The notes beneath the pieces were generated by a model that was not told the origin of the DNA, did not search any database, and saw only the letters and a list, made by a program, of their open reading frames with translations. Positions 26,479 to 37,012 of a DNA stretch of 64,000 nucleotides are shown here, one piece after another. Source of the DNA: Mercurialis annua (Eukaryota; Streptophyta; Magnoliopsida; Malpighiales; Euphorbiaceae); assembly GCF_937616625.2 (NCBI RefSeq), contig NC_065574.1, positions 30,692,501 through 30,756,500 on the forward strand, given 5' to 3'. Both the position numbers and the translations under genes were made by a program. Each line of letters begins with the position of its first letter. Position 1 is the stretch's first letter.

Positions 26479-26506
26479 GTCACGACCTAATTTCATGAAT
26501 CGTGAC
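26479..26506. other. Terminal LTR hairpin
   Basis: GTCACGA and TCGTGAC form a perfect 7-bp inverted repeat around a 14-nt loop that itself contains TTCATGAA. It sits at the very U5 end of the LTR and is conserved at 44,789-44,816. It may be structural in the transcript or relevant to integrase end recognition; function is inferred only. Confidence 0.6.
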
Positions 26507-29110
26507 CGGCGCTAGGGAATGGGTATGGTCGTACCAAAATCCGTAACAAGCCTTGCGGAAATCAAATAAACATTTAAACCTGCAGAAAACTGCTACAATA
26601 AATAACTTAAATATCCAAAATTCTCAACAGCATGCCTTAATTATAATATTAAAATAATCCAATGTAAACATGCTAATAATAAATAATCGATCTATTTGAC
26701 AATTCCAAGTGCCATAACAAATGTAATATATAAACTAGTCCTACTGCGGTTTAAGAGTTCGAAAACAGTAACAGTTTAAATAACATAAAAACCTCCGATA
26801 AATCAAAAGAATCGGAGTGGACCAGCTTTCAATCATAAACCTGGAAAATTTGGAAAAACAACGGGGTCAGATATACTGAGATGAGTTCGCAATATTATTT
26901 ACATTTATTAAGTTTAAAACCCTTAAATCAAAATATTTTATACTAATATAATATGATTATGGAAAAGAGTATTGAAATGATCACAACGTAAGTATGACAT
27001 AGCATACTTATAAACCCAGAGTGGACGGGAACAAATCCTCGTCATATATATATATACCAGCGTAAGTAAGACTTTAGTATGCCGTTTCCCAGAGTACTTA
27101 CCGGTGCACACAGTCTCGATATAAGCCTATCGAGTAGCTCGTTTCAATCCAGATCCATAATCCATAAAAACTGTTCAAAAGCATTTATAATATTAAAATA
27201 CGACGCGGTACTTAATAAAGCGGTAAATAGCCTTACAAACTGACTGCTTGCTTATCCACGTGAAACTTCGGCAAACAGCTAGCCCTGGTTCGACTCCGGA
27301 GCGTGAGTAGTCGAAGAGTGTAAAAATAAATCATACGTTAAAATCGCTCCAAACCCTAACTTTAAGAATACTAGACACCACGTAGGACTAGCACAATTAA
27401 TCAGACAATTAAATAACATATAGAGAAAGCACAATTCTCGACTAAATTATAATGCCGTAATAATTCAATACTATTGAGTTCACACTTTAAAATCCAATCT
27501 GAAAATATTATCAAAATAATATTTAAATAATACTTTAAAATCAATTCTTTAAATAGTGGGTTAGCTGAGTTTATAAAACTACCAAGCTAACCTCACATGT
27601 CGGGCGACCCAAGTCTAACCCGACCCAACCATAACCTAGAATTATAAACCACAGTTTATAATTTAATATTAATAAAATGTTGATTAAATATCAAAATGAA
27701 CTCAATAGCTTGAAACTCAAGTAATTATAATTATCGGCAAAAATATCTCAAATAATTAAATAACAAAATAAGGCTAAAATATAACTTTAATCCCAAAGGC
27801 ATTCTAAACCAAATATTGTTTAATAATATTAATAATTATTAATTTAATTTTTAAGTACTCAAATATTGTTTTTAGGTCTTAAAAATAATATAATTAATTT
27901 TACAAATTTTCAAATTAAATAAAATCCCCAATACTTATTTAATATAGTCAATATATAAAATTACGTATAAACTATAATAAAATTAATATTAATTTAAATT
28001 TAAAATATTAATGCCCAAAGTAATTTCGAACTATAAATAATATTATTATTTAAATCACTAATTAATAAGTCGAAACCAATTTCGTAAATTACAATCAAAA
28101 ATCAATTAAAAATAGTTAAAAGATAAGTTTAGGAATCAAAAGATTTAAAACACAAAAGCTCAGTAACCAAAACAAACCATTAGCCAAAAACAATTCATAT
28201 TGGCCAATCATCCCTTGCCATATCATCATCTTTTTCATTTAGCATATCAATTGAAACCCAAGCATACAGAGGCTTAAGAAAACGAATTGCAGAAATCTTA
28301 ATTCAAAACCGAAACAATAGATTCAACAATTTCTTAACCAACCATAAGCAACCTAATGAATCTTTTAATCTAAACATCATTAAATAACAAGAAATCGAGA
28401 ACAGAATATAATCAAGGCAACCGTATCAATTATGTTCAAACGATAATAAACTTAAAACCAATTTATCACATTGAAACTAAAACAACGAACTCGAGAATCA
28501 AACCATAAGCATGATTCAGTTATAAACTCAAAACACATGAGATTGGAGACACCGAACATCAGGAATCCAACCAACATACATGATTCAGAAATTGGTAACA
28601 AGAAAACAAGGTTCACAGTAAAGCACAAAATAAAACGATAATACGACGACCATTGAAACGGGATTAAATACGTACCGTTTAACAAATTTAAAGATTGGGA
28701 ATTGTAGAGGAACGAGTCTAATATCACGGGGAACAAGCAGAACTGATTTCGATCGAGAAACGGCTGTGAACAAACCAAAATAGTAAACTGCCGATATTGG
28801 ATCCAAAACATAATTTTCAAACAAACGGTAAGACGGCGGCAGCAATTACGAAAAATAAAACGTACCGTTGTGCGACACTAAAGATGGGATTTATAGAGGG
28901 CTGAGTCTACAATCTCAGGAATCAAACATAACGAAATTTGGTTCTGAAATGGATGAGATATCAGTTATAAACGGAGATGCCGTAAAATGAACGAAGCTGA
29001 GAATAATAGGAATGAAGGCTTACCTGATGAACTTCAAAATATAAGGATGAAAGGCTAAGGAATTTTGGAGAAAAAAGAGTGTACTTGATGGCTAGGGTTT
29101 ATTGTTTTTA

Positions 29111-29117
29111 TTATATA
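29111..29117 (-). promoter_or_regulatory. Candidate LTR TATA box
   Basis: The minus strand reads TATATAA about 180 bp inside the LTR, followed within 40 bp by the AAACCCTAGCC sequence common in plant 5' leaders. The same arrangement is kept at 36,832-36,838 and 47,785-47,791. If correct, U3 is short and R plus U5 exceed 2.5 kb. Confidence 0.5.
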
Positions 29118-29296
29118 TCAAAGGGAATAGGGTTTAGATCGTGGTGATTAGTTAGAGATCTTTTTGGGGAAGATCTTCCGGACTAAAATAAAACCAATTT
29201 CAAGTAAAATAACTAAACTAAATTCTAAACCGAAACGACACAATTAAATACCGGGGATTCGTAAAATAAATTTCGAAATTTATACGGGGTATTACA

Positions 29297-29304
29297 TTCT
29301 CCCG
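29297..29304 (-). other. Polypurine tract of retroelement 1
   Basis: The minus strand reads CGGGAGAA immediately before the LTR start TGTAAT. A short purine run adjoining the 3' LTR is the expected plus-strand primer site. It is rather short. The 29,305-29,432 stretch between it and the end of the reading frame is an AT-rich untranslated region with no other feature. Confidence 0.65.
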
Positions 29305-29432
29305 AACTTATTAAAAATTCATCCTCAAATTTAATAAAATAAACACATACCACAAAATTATCACGTAATGAAAATAAAAATCATAACACAAAAAAATAAA
29401 ATAAAATAATAAATAACGATCAATTCCGTACC

Positions 29433-30887
29433 TCAAGGAAATAGAAAAGGATAGCGACTCCGCATATCCGATTCGGTCTCCCAAGTGCACCTCTCAACAG
29501 AATGGTTCCGCCGATGAACCTTGACCATCAGAATCTCCTTGCTCCGTAACTTACGAACCTGCGTATCAACAATCTCGACAGGCTGCTCCTTGTAAGATAA
29601 CTCATGGTCAATCTCAACACTTTGCGGTATAATCACGTGAGAAGGATCAGAAATACACTTCTGTAACATAGAAATGTGAAACACTGCGTGAACCAACGAC
29701 ATATCTGGTGGCAACGCTAACTTGTACGCCACTGCTCCAATACGCTCAATGATCTCATACGGACCAACATACCTTGGTGCTAACTTCCCCTTAACACCAA
29801 AACGCACAACACCCTTCATAGGCGAAACCCGAAGATACACGAAATCTCCAACCCGAAACTCAATGTCTTTCCTCTTCGGATCAGCATAACTCTTATGCCA
29901 ACTAAAACCTGTCTCTAACCTCCGGTTGATCAATGGTACCTTCTTTGAGAAAATTTGAATAATCTCTGCTCCCGAGAGCTTACGCTCGCCAACCTCCTCC
30001 CAACAGATAGGAGATCGACACTTGCGCCCGTACAAAGCCTCATAAGGTGCCATCTCGATACTAGCATGGTAACTGTTGTTGTAGGAAAACTCAATCAAAG
30101 GCAAATGATTATCCCAACTACCTTGAAAATCCAGAACACACATCCTGAGCATGTCCTCCAAAGTCTGAATAGTCCTCTCAGACTGACTGTCAGTCTGAGG
30201 ATGAAAAGAAGTACTGAAATCCAATCTCGTACCCAAAGATTCCTGCATCTCCTTCCAAAACCGAGAGGTGAAAACTGAACCTCTATCTGAAATTATTGAC
30301 ACCGGTACACTATGGAGACTCACAATCCGATCGATGTACAATTGTGCCAACTTCGAAGCCTGATAAGTAACCTTGACCGGTAGGAAGTGAGCTGACTTGG
30401 TCAAACGGTCAACTATCACCCAAATTGAATCATACCCCTGTCGGGTACGTGGCAAACCAACCACAAAATCCATAGCGATTCGCTCCCATTTCCACTCTGG
30501 AATAGGTAGCGGTTGCAGATATCCAAACGGTCTCTGATGCTGTAACTTTACCTGCTGGCAAGTCAAACACTTAGACACAAACTCTGCAACATACTTTTTC
30601 ATTTTGCTCCACCAGTACGTACCCTTGAGATCATGGTACATCTTGGTAGAACCCGGATGAAGACTGTAAGCTGACTTGTGCGCTTCCTCCATAATATGGT
30701 CTCTCAAACCATCCGAATACGGAACACACAGTCTAGAACCGTACCTTAGAACTCCATCCGCCAGAACAAACTCAGAATTTCCACCCAAATGGATCTCATC
30801 CATAATCCGTTTCAATTGTGAATCCTCAGCTCGTGAAGCTTTGATCCTATCATTCAAAACAGGTTGCACCTGCAACTGTGCCAACAA
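29433..30887 (-). pseudogene. Integrase with C-terminal chromodomain (retroelement 1)
   Basis: This is the best-preserved part of the polyprotein, 484 residues open. Zinc-binding HHCC residues are H70, H77, C107 and C110. The catalytic triad is D140, D201 and E237, with exactly 35 residues between the last two, the DD35E spacing of retroviral-type integrases. A GPY/F-type module follows at about 366-395. Residues 437-483 resemble a chromodomain (VRKLRSKEI...NHSVE..TWE...M...YP.LF), which in chromoviruses is thought to steer integration to heterochromatin. The usual tryptophan of the VLWRNH segment is replaced (VHRRNH), so histone binding may be impaired. The frame is the same as the upstream RNase H part, separated from it by a TGA at 30,915-30,917. 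Integrase-like fold intact, element non-functional. Confidence 0.93.
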
Positions 30888-30914
30888 ACAACCTCTCTGC
30901 GAAACCTGAAATTT

Positions 30915-31472
30915 TCATCCCGAAGCTAACAAACTATGCCACTCACGAACCATGGGTCTCCGCCCAACCTCAGAAACATGGGCCAAACTGCCCGAAGACT
31001 TGCGACTCAACGCATCAGCTACCACATTAGCCTTACTCGGATGGTACTGAATAGTACAATCGTAGTCTTTCAGTAACTCCAACCATCTTCTCTGCCTCAG
31101 ATTGAACTCGCGCTGATCAAAGATGTACTTCAGACTCTTATGATCAGTAAAGATCTCGCAAGTCGCACCGTACAAATAGTGCCTCCAAATCTTAAGAGCA
31201 AAAACCACAGCTGCTAACTCCAAATCATGGGTAGGATAATTCACCTCATGCTTCTTCAGCTGGCGAGAAGCATAGGCAATCACCTTACCATGTTGCATCA
31301 GAACGCAACCCAAACCAATACGAGAAGCATCACAATACACAGTGAACCCCTCAATGCCAGATGGCAAAGCCAATATAGGAGGTGTAGTCAAAATCTCTTT
31401 GAGCTTCTCAAAGCTCGCCTCGCACTTGTCAGTCCACTCAAACTTAACACTCTTCTGTGTTAGTTTAGTCAA
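30915..31472 (-). pseudogene. RNase H domain (retroelement 1)
   Basis: A 185-residue open segment of the pol polyprotein. Catalytic acidic residues of the Ty3/Gypsy RNase H are visible: D48 in VYCDAS, E85 in DLELAA, D110 in FTDHKSL and D153 in VADALSR. It would degrade the RNA strand of the RNA-DNA hybrid. It is bounded by two stops: TGA at 31,485-31,487 upstream (shared with retroelement 2) and TGA at 30,915-30,917 downstream (private; retroelement 2 has TGC there). The apparent ATG start at 31,472 is only the first methionine after the upstream stop, not a real initiation site. Confidence 0.93.
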
Positions 31473-31484
31473 CGGTGCAGATAT

Positions 31485-32400
31485 TCAGGAGAAGTCTTGC
31501 ACGAACCGACGATAGTAGCCAGCTAACCCCAGAAAACTTCTGATCTCGGTAACTGACCTTGGCCTCTGCCAATCCATAACTGCCTCAACCTTTGTCGGAT
31601 CAACCTTGATCCCATCCTTTGACACCATGTGTCCTAAGAAAGAAGCTTGATCCAGCCAGAATCCGCACTTCGAGAACTTAGCATACAGCCGATGCTCACG
31701 CAAAGTCTGCAGTATCATTCTCAAGTGGAAAGCATGCTCCTCCTCACTCAGAGAGTAAATCAGTATGTCATCAATAAACACAATAACGAACCGATCCAGA
31801 AACGGCTTGAATACCCGGTTCGTCATATCCATAAACGCTGCTGGTGCGTTAGTTAACCCAAAAGACATGACTAAAAACTTGAAATGCCCATAACGTGTTC
31901 TGAAAGCAGTCTTAAGCACATCGACGTCTCGAATCCGAAGTTGATGATACCCGGATCTCAAGTCAATCTTCAAAAAGCACTTAGCACCCTCCAACTGGTC
32001 GAACAAATCATCAATACGAGGAAGAGGATACATGTTCTTGATAGTAACCTTGTGTCAGCTGTCTGTAATCAATACACAGCCGAAAAGAACCATCCTTCTT
32101 CTTGACAAACAACACAGGAGCACCCCATAGAGAAGTACTCGGTCTGATAAAAAAACTATCCAGCAATTCCTGTAACTGTTCCTTCAACTCTTTCAGCTCT
32201 GCAGGAGCCATCCGATACGGCGGTATCGAAATAGGAGTTGTTCCAGGAGCAACATCGATACAGAACTCAATGTCACGATCAAGTGGTAATCCAGGCAACT
32301 CCTCTAGAAACACATCAGTGAACTCATTCACTATCGAAAGACAATTCACATCACCACTATCAGCCTCTAAATCACGAACCATCGCTAAGAAACCCTGTCA
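31485..32400 (-). pseudogene. Reverse transcriptase (retroelement 1), frameshifted
   Basis: The RT lies in two frames. The upstream piece (32,011-32,382) carries the connector and the first fingers motif ([24 protein letters not shown]). A one-base insertion near 32,053 moves the rest (31,485-32,033) to another frame, where the catalytic D24 ([12 protein letters not shown]), the primer-grip region [10 protein letters not shown] and the active-site pair D88-D89 (VFIDDI) are all present, through to [14 protein letters not shown]. Upstream, a TGA at 32,398-32,400 and a one-base deletion near 32,409 separate it from the protease region. The domain is recognisable but cannot be translated as one protein. 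Confidence 0.93.
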
Positions 32401-32437
32401 ACCGTTGCCATCATACGCTTGGCCTTAATCGCCGAAA

Positions 32438-32872
32438 TTAGATTCTTAAGTGCTTCCGGCTTCTCCCCTTGGAAAGAAAAACACATATCACCAGGAATCC
32501 CAAACAAAACCGACTTCCCTCGAAAGTCGATAGAAGCAAAATGGCGTGAAAGCCAATCATCCGCAAGATGACATCAAAAGATAACACGTCAAGCATAATC
32601 AAATCACCACTAAGATTTCTACCATGTATAACCACAGAACAAGACGGATAGACCACGTCCACCACAACACAATCAGACAAAGGCGTAGATACAGATAAAG
32701 GCTCTAACAACCTAGATGGTGTCACACCTAACTTAGCAGCAAAACTCGATGAAACAAAAGAGTGTGTTGCACCCGCATCAAATAAGACCAAAACATCTAC
32801 AAATGAAATGGGAATAGTACCTTGCACCATGGTGTTTGATGCACGAGCATCCTGAGGAGTCAAAGTAAACAC
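32438..32872 (-). pseudogene. Aspartic protease region (retroelement 1), frameshifted
   Basis: The segment holds the retropepsin motif LFDAGATHSFVSSSFA, with DAG in place of the more common DSG or DTG active-site triplet. After SFDVIL the frame is lost through a one-base deletion near 32,557, so the last 40 or so residues are nonsense; retroelement 2 keeps GMDWLSRHFASIDC here. The protease normally cuts the gag-pol polyprotein. The region between here and the gag zinc knuckle (about 32,873-33,061) encodes a Gly/Arg/Gln-rich linker in the homologous copy. Confidence 0.88.
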
Positions 32873-33061
32873 TCTAGCCTGACCCTGTCCCTGCTGCGGT
32901 GCATGAGCATAACTGTAACTATTGGAGCCCCTACCACCGTTTCCACGGCCACCAAAACCAGGCCCTCCTGAACCACGGCCCCGCTGGCCACCAAACGAAG
33001 CGGCAGGTTGAGAATACCCTACCGAAGGAGTGAAAATAGGTCTCTGCTGCTGAAAGAACGG

Positions 33062-34114
33062 CTAAGCAAGAGCCGACGACATCTGTTGTCCAGATGCCGG
33101 ACACTCCCTAGCGAAATGACCCTGTTGGCCACAAGCATAGCAACTACCTGGTGCCACTGTGCATTGTCCCGAATGTATGCGCCTGCAGTTCTGCCAAAAC
33201 GGGACGCTAAAAGTGCCACTGTAACCGCGACCAGATCCACGGCTACTCCCACTGTAACAAGAACTGTGAGAATACGGCTGATACCCTTCGAACACCCCCT
33301 TTGACTTCTGTACTGGGAAGGCTTGAACTGATAGCTGCTGCTACCACTTTGCTGCCCACTACTCGGAACAACACCGTTCGTTTACTGACATGTCTCCTCT
33401 CTTTAAAACCAGCAATTTGTCTCTGTGGCCCTCTGTCACTGAAAAAGGTAAGTAGAAATGCTTGAATCGAGTCATAAAATCCGCCCAAGTAATAGTAGCC
33501 ATTTCAGCATGAATGGCACTGCGAAACCAATCACTTGCAGGACCCTTCAAGGACATTTCCACTAACATAACAGTCTGCCTCTCAGTAGCCTGCAATCTCT
33601 GAGCATTCCGCTCAACTTCCTCCAGAAAGTCTAGGGCATCGCCGTCGCCCAAAAACTCAGTCGACTTTAGCCTTGCATAAGACAACACCAAATCTTTGTC
33701 AGTGGTTCCGCCACCACCAACTGCAACACACCCAGCCTATGGTACCTGCTGCTGTACAATCTGTCCCAAAATAGCATACTGGTTCTGCATGGCGATCTGT
33801 CCCGCCTGTAGTTGCACTTGATTATTCAGGAGTGCAGTTATCCCAGCTAGAAACGTTGTGAAGTCAAATGGATATATAGGAGCTTGTGGTACACCTGGTG
33901 CCTGAATGCCTGCACCACCACGTCCCCTACCTCTGCCTCTAGTAGCCTGACCTCTGCCACCCCGTCCTCTGCCAGCTCGGCCTTTGCCAGCCTGAACTTC
34001 GCCTGCACGTCCTCTACCAGCTTGAACCTCCGGTTCATGCTGATCAACCTCAATCGACATAACGTCGTTGGCTTCAGCCTCAACCTGAGCTGCAGCACTC
34101 CTACGAGTTTTCAT
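33062..34114 (-). pseudogene. Gag (retroelement 1), multiply broken
   Basis: The start at 34,114 (MKTRRSAAAQ) is shared in position with retroelement 2. The N-terminus is acidic then Gly/Arg-rich (GRGRGGRG), followed by a Gln-rich stretch. A TAG at 33,737-33,739 (CAG in retroelement 2) ends the first frame. The retrotransposon gag core (DFLEEVERNAQRL...GPASDWFRSAIHAEM...WADF..RFKHFYLP) lies at 33,359-33,691 in the same frame. It is cut short by a 215-bp deletion at about 33,390, relative to retroelement 2, flanked by a TCG microhomology. The C-terminal nucleocapsid (CYACGQQGHFAREC, a CX2CX4HX4C zinc knuckle) is at 33,062-33,295 in a different frame and ends at a TAG at 33,062-33,064 (CAG in copy 2). 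Identification of gag is certain; function is lost. Confidence 0.92.
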
Positions 34115-34218
34115 TCCTAAGAATGAAACAAATAAATCTCAAAAAATGCCCACATGGCAACACCCAGAGTATAATTTAATAGCTCACAAATCAACAATTT
34201 ATCCAGAGTAATAACAAT
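34115..34218 (-). other. Remnant of retroelement 1 leader
   Basis: About 100 bp upstream of gag, equivalent to 44,433-44,536 of retroelement 2. It stops at an AACATT sequence where a 342-bp deletion removed the remaining leader, the primer-binding site and the first roughly 95 bp of the LTR. Confidence 0.85.
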
Positions 34219-37007
34219 AACATTTAAACCTGCAGAAAACTGCTCGGGGCCAACCGAAACTCCAACCTAAATCTAACAATTTATATTACAGTTCTAATAT
34301 AAATAACTTAAATATCCAAAATGCTCAACAACATGCCTTAAATATAATATTAAAATAATCCACTGTAAACATGCTAATAATAAATAATCGATCTAATTGA
34401 CAATTCCAAGTGCAATAACAAATGTAATATATAAACTAGTCTTACTGCGGTCTAAGAGTTCGAAAACAGTAACTAGTTTAAATAACATAAAAACCTCCGA
34501 TGAATCAAAAGAATCGGAGTGGACCAGCTTTCAATCATAAACCTGAAAAATTTGGGAAAACAACGGGGTCAGATATACTGAGATGAGTTCGCAATACTAT
34601 TTACATTTATTAAGTTTAAAACCCTTAAATAAAAACATTTTATACTAATATAATATGATTATGGAAAAGAGTATTGCAATGATCCCAGAGTAAGTATGAC
34701 ATAGCATACTAACCCAGAGTGGACGGGAACAAATCCTCGTCATATATATATACCAGCGCAAGCAAGACTTTAGTCTGCCATTTCCCAGAGTACTTACCGG
34801 TGCACACAGTCTCAATACAAGCCTATCGAGTAGCTCGTTTCAATTCAGATCCATAATCCGTAAATACAGTTCAAAAGCATTTATAATATTAAAATACGAT
34901 GCGGTACTTATTAAAGCGGTAAAATAGCACTACAAACTCACTGCTTGCTTATCCACGTGAAACTTCGGCAAACAGCTAACCCTGGTTCGACTCCGGAGCG
35001 CGAGTAGTCGAAGAGTCTAAAAATAAATCATACGTTAAAATCGCTCCAAACCCTATCTCTAAGAATACTAGACACCACGTAGGACTAGCACAATTAATCA
35101 GACAATTAAATAACATACAGAGAAAGCACAATTCTCGACTAAATTATAATGTCGTAATAATTCAGGACTATTGAGTTCATACTTTAAAATCCAATCTGAA
35201 AATATTGTCAAAATAATATTTAAATGATACTTTAAAATCAATTCCTTAAATAGTTGGTTAGCCGAGTTTCTAAAACTACCAACCTAACCCCACATGTCGG
35301 GCGACCCAAGTCCAACCCGACCTAACCATAACCCAGAATTATAAACCACAGTTTATAATTTAATATTTAATAAAATGTTGATTAAATATTAAAATGAACT
35401 CAATAGCTTGAAACCAAAGTAATTATAACTATCGGCAAAAATATCTCAAATAATTAAATAACAAAATAAGGCTAAAATATAACTTTAATCCCAAAGGCAT
35501 TCTAAACAAAAAATCTTAGGTTATCGATTAAATAATAATTTATAATAATTATTAATTTAATTTTTAAATACTCGAAATATTATTTTTAGGTCTTAAAATA
35601 ATATAATTAATTTGAAAAACTTTCAAATTAAATAAAATCCCCAATACTTATTTAATATAGTCAATATATAAAATTACGTATAAACTATAATAAAATTAAT
35701 ATTAATTTAAATTTAAAATATTAATGCCCAAAGTAATATCGAACTATAAATAATATTATTATTTAAATCGCTAATTAATAAGTCGAAACCAATTTCGTAA
35801 ATTAAAATCAAAAATCAATTAGAAATAGTTAAAAGATAAGTTTAGGAATCAAAAGATTTAAGACACAAAAACTCAGTGACCAAAACAAACCATTAGCAAA
35901 AAACAATTCATATTGGCCAATCATCCCTTGCCATATCATCATCTTTTTCATTTAGCATGTAAATTGAAACCCAAGCATACAAAGGCTTAAGAAAATGAAT
36001 TATAGAAATTTTAATTCAAAACTGAAACCATGGATTCAACAATTTCTTAACCAACCATAAGCAACCTAATGAATCTTTTAATCTAAACATCATTCTATAA
36101 CAAGAAATCGAGAATAGAATATAATCAAGGCAACCGTATCAATTCTGTTCAAACGATAATCGACTTAAAAATAATTTATCACATTGAAACTAAAACAACG
36201 AACTCGAGAATCAAACCATAACCATGATTCAATTATAAACTCAAAACACATGAGATTGGAGACACCAAACATCAGGAATCCAACCAACATACATGATTCA
36301 GAAATTGGTAACAAGAAAACAAGGTTCACAGTAAAGCACAAAATAAAACGATAATACGACGACGATTGAAACGGGATTAAATACGTACCGTTTAACGAAT
36401 TTAAAGATTGGGAATTTTAGATGAACGAGTCTACTATCACGGGGAACAAACGGAACTGATTTCGATCGAGAAACGGATGTGAACGAACAAAAATAGTAAA
36501 CTGTCGATATTGGATCCAAAACAGAATTTTCATAAAAACGGTATGACGGCGGAAGCAATTACGAGAAATAAAACGTACCATTGTGCGAAACTAAAAATGG
36601 AATTTGTAGAGGACTGAGTCTACAATCTCAAGAATCAAACGGAACGAAATTTGGTTCTGAAACGGATGAGATATCAGTTACAAACGGAGATGTCGTAAAA
36701 TGAACTAAGCTGAGAATAATAGGAACGAAGGCTTACCTGATTAACTTCAAAATATAAGGATGAAAGGCTAAGGAATTTTGGAGGAAAAAGTGTGTACTTG
36801 ATGGCTAGGGTTTTATTTTGATTATATATCAGGGGGAATAGGGTTTAAATCGTGGTGATTAGTTAGAGATCTTTTTGGGGAAGATCTTGCGGACTAAAAT
36901 CAAACCAATTTCAAGCAAAATTACTAAACTAAATTCTAAACATAAACGAAACAATTAAATACCGGGGATTCGTAAAATAAATTTTGAAATTTATACGGGG
37001 TATTACA
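34219..37007 (-). repeat. 5' LTR of retroelement 1, edge deleted
   Basis: Aligns to 26,574-29,296 and to 44,879-47,970 (without its MITE). The U5 edge, including TGTCACG and the hairpin, is missing because of the microhomology deletion at AACATT (34,219-34,224). It shares with the retroelement 2 LTR several variants absent from the 3' LTR, including AATCTTAGGTTATCG near 35,513. The right terminus ...GGGGTATTACA is intact and abuts the target-site duplication. No gene is present. Confidence 0.92.
36832..36838 (-). promoter_or_regulatory. Candidate LTR TATA box, 5' LTR
   Basis: TATATAA on the minus strand, with an AAACCCTAGCC leader sequence just downstream. As the 5' LTR it would have driven element transcription leftward; no evidence of current activity. 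Confidence 0.45.
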
Positions 37008-37012
37008 GTAAC
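37008..37012. other. Target-site duplication GTAAC, right copy
   Basis: Matches 26,473-26,477. The same five bases and the same downstream satellite also follow retroelement 2 at 47,971, which is what identifies the second element as a duplicated copy. Confidence 0.92.

Larger units (their letters stand above)
26478..29296 (-). repeat. 3' LTR of retroelement 1
   Basis: On the minus strand it starts TGTAATACCCCG and ends GGTCGTGACA. Length is 2,819 bp. It aligns along its length with 34,219-37,007 and 44,788-47,970. Relative to those two it lacks about 55 bp near 26,597 and has a different sequence near 27,810-27,840. It is AT-rich and contains no convincing gene; open frames at 28,452-28,845 recur in all three LTRs only because LTRs are copies. 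Transcript start is expected near its right end, downstream of the TATA-like box at 29,111-29,117, and polyadenylation somewhere within. Confidence 0.93.
26478..37007 (-). mobile_element. Ty3/Gypsy chromovirus retrotransposon 1 (Tekay/Del-like), complete but defective
   Basis: The element runs right to left: 5' LTR remnant, gag, protease, RT, RNase H, integrase with C-terminal chromodomain, polypurine tract, 3' LTR. Order protease-RT-RNase H-integrase is Ty3/Gypsy. A chromodomain-like tail and LTRs near 2.8 kb point to the Tekay/Del clade (family knowledge; clade not confirmed by a tree). Both ends carry TG...CA termini (minus-strand sense) and the GTAAC duplication. It cannot be autonomous: the primer-binding site and LTR edge are deleted, and gag-pol has several stops, three frameshifts and a 215-bp deletion. 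It lies inside satellite. Confidence 0.95.

Noticed and set aside
27040..27060. TA-rich microsatellite in the LTR
   Set aside because: A short (TA)n of about a dozen bases in AT-rich sequence; not worth a feature.
28452..28845. Open frames of 86-122 codons in the LTRs (also 36,298-36,558 and 47,127-47,495)
   Set aside because: They recur only because the LTRs are copies. Two overlapping frames are equally open, the sequence is AT-rich, and no domain is recognisable.
29955..30278. Plus-strand open frames opposite the pol genes (also 33,008-33,304, 42,198-42,749 and others)
   Set aside because: Antisense shadows of gag-pol; the minus-strand frames carry the recognised motifs.
34723..34760. 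Possible independent insertion or gene between gag and the right LTR of retroelement 1
   Set aside because: The segment aligns with LTR sequence at 27,017-27,060 and 45,376-45,420; the missing leader is explained by the 342-bp deletion.
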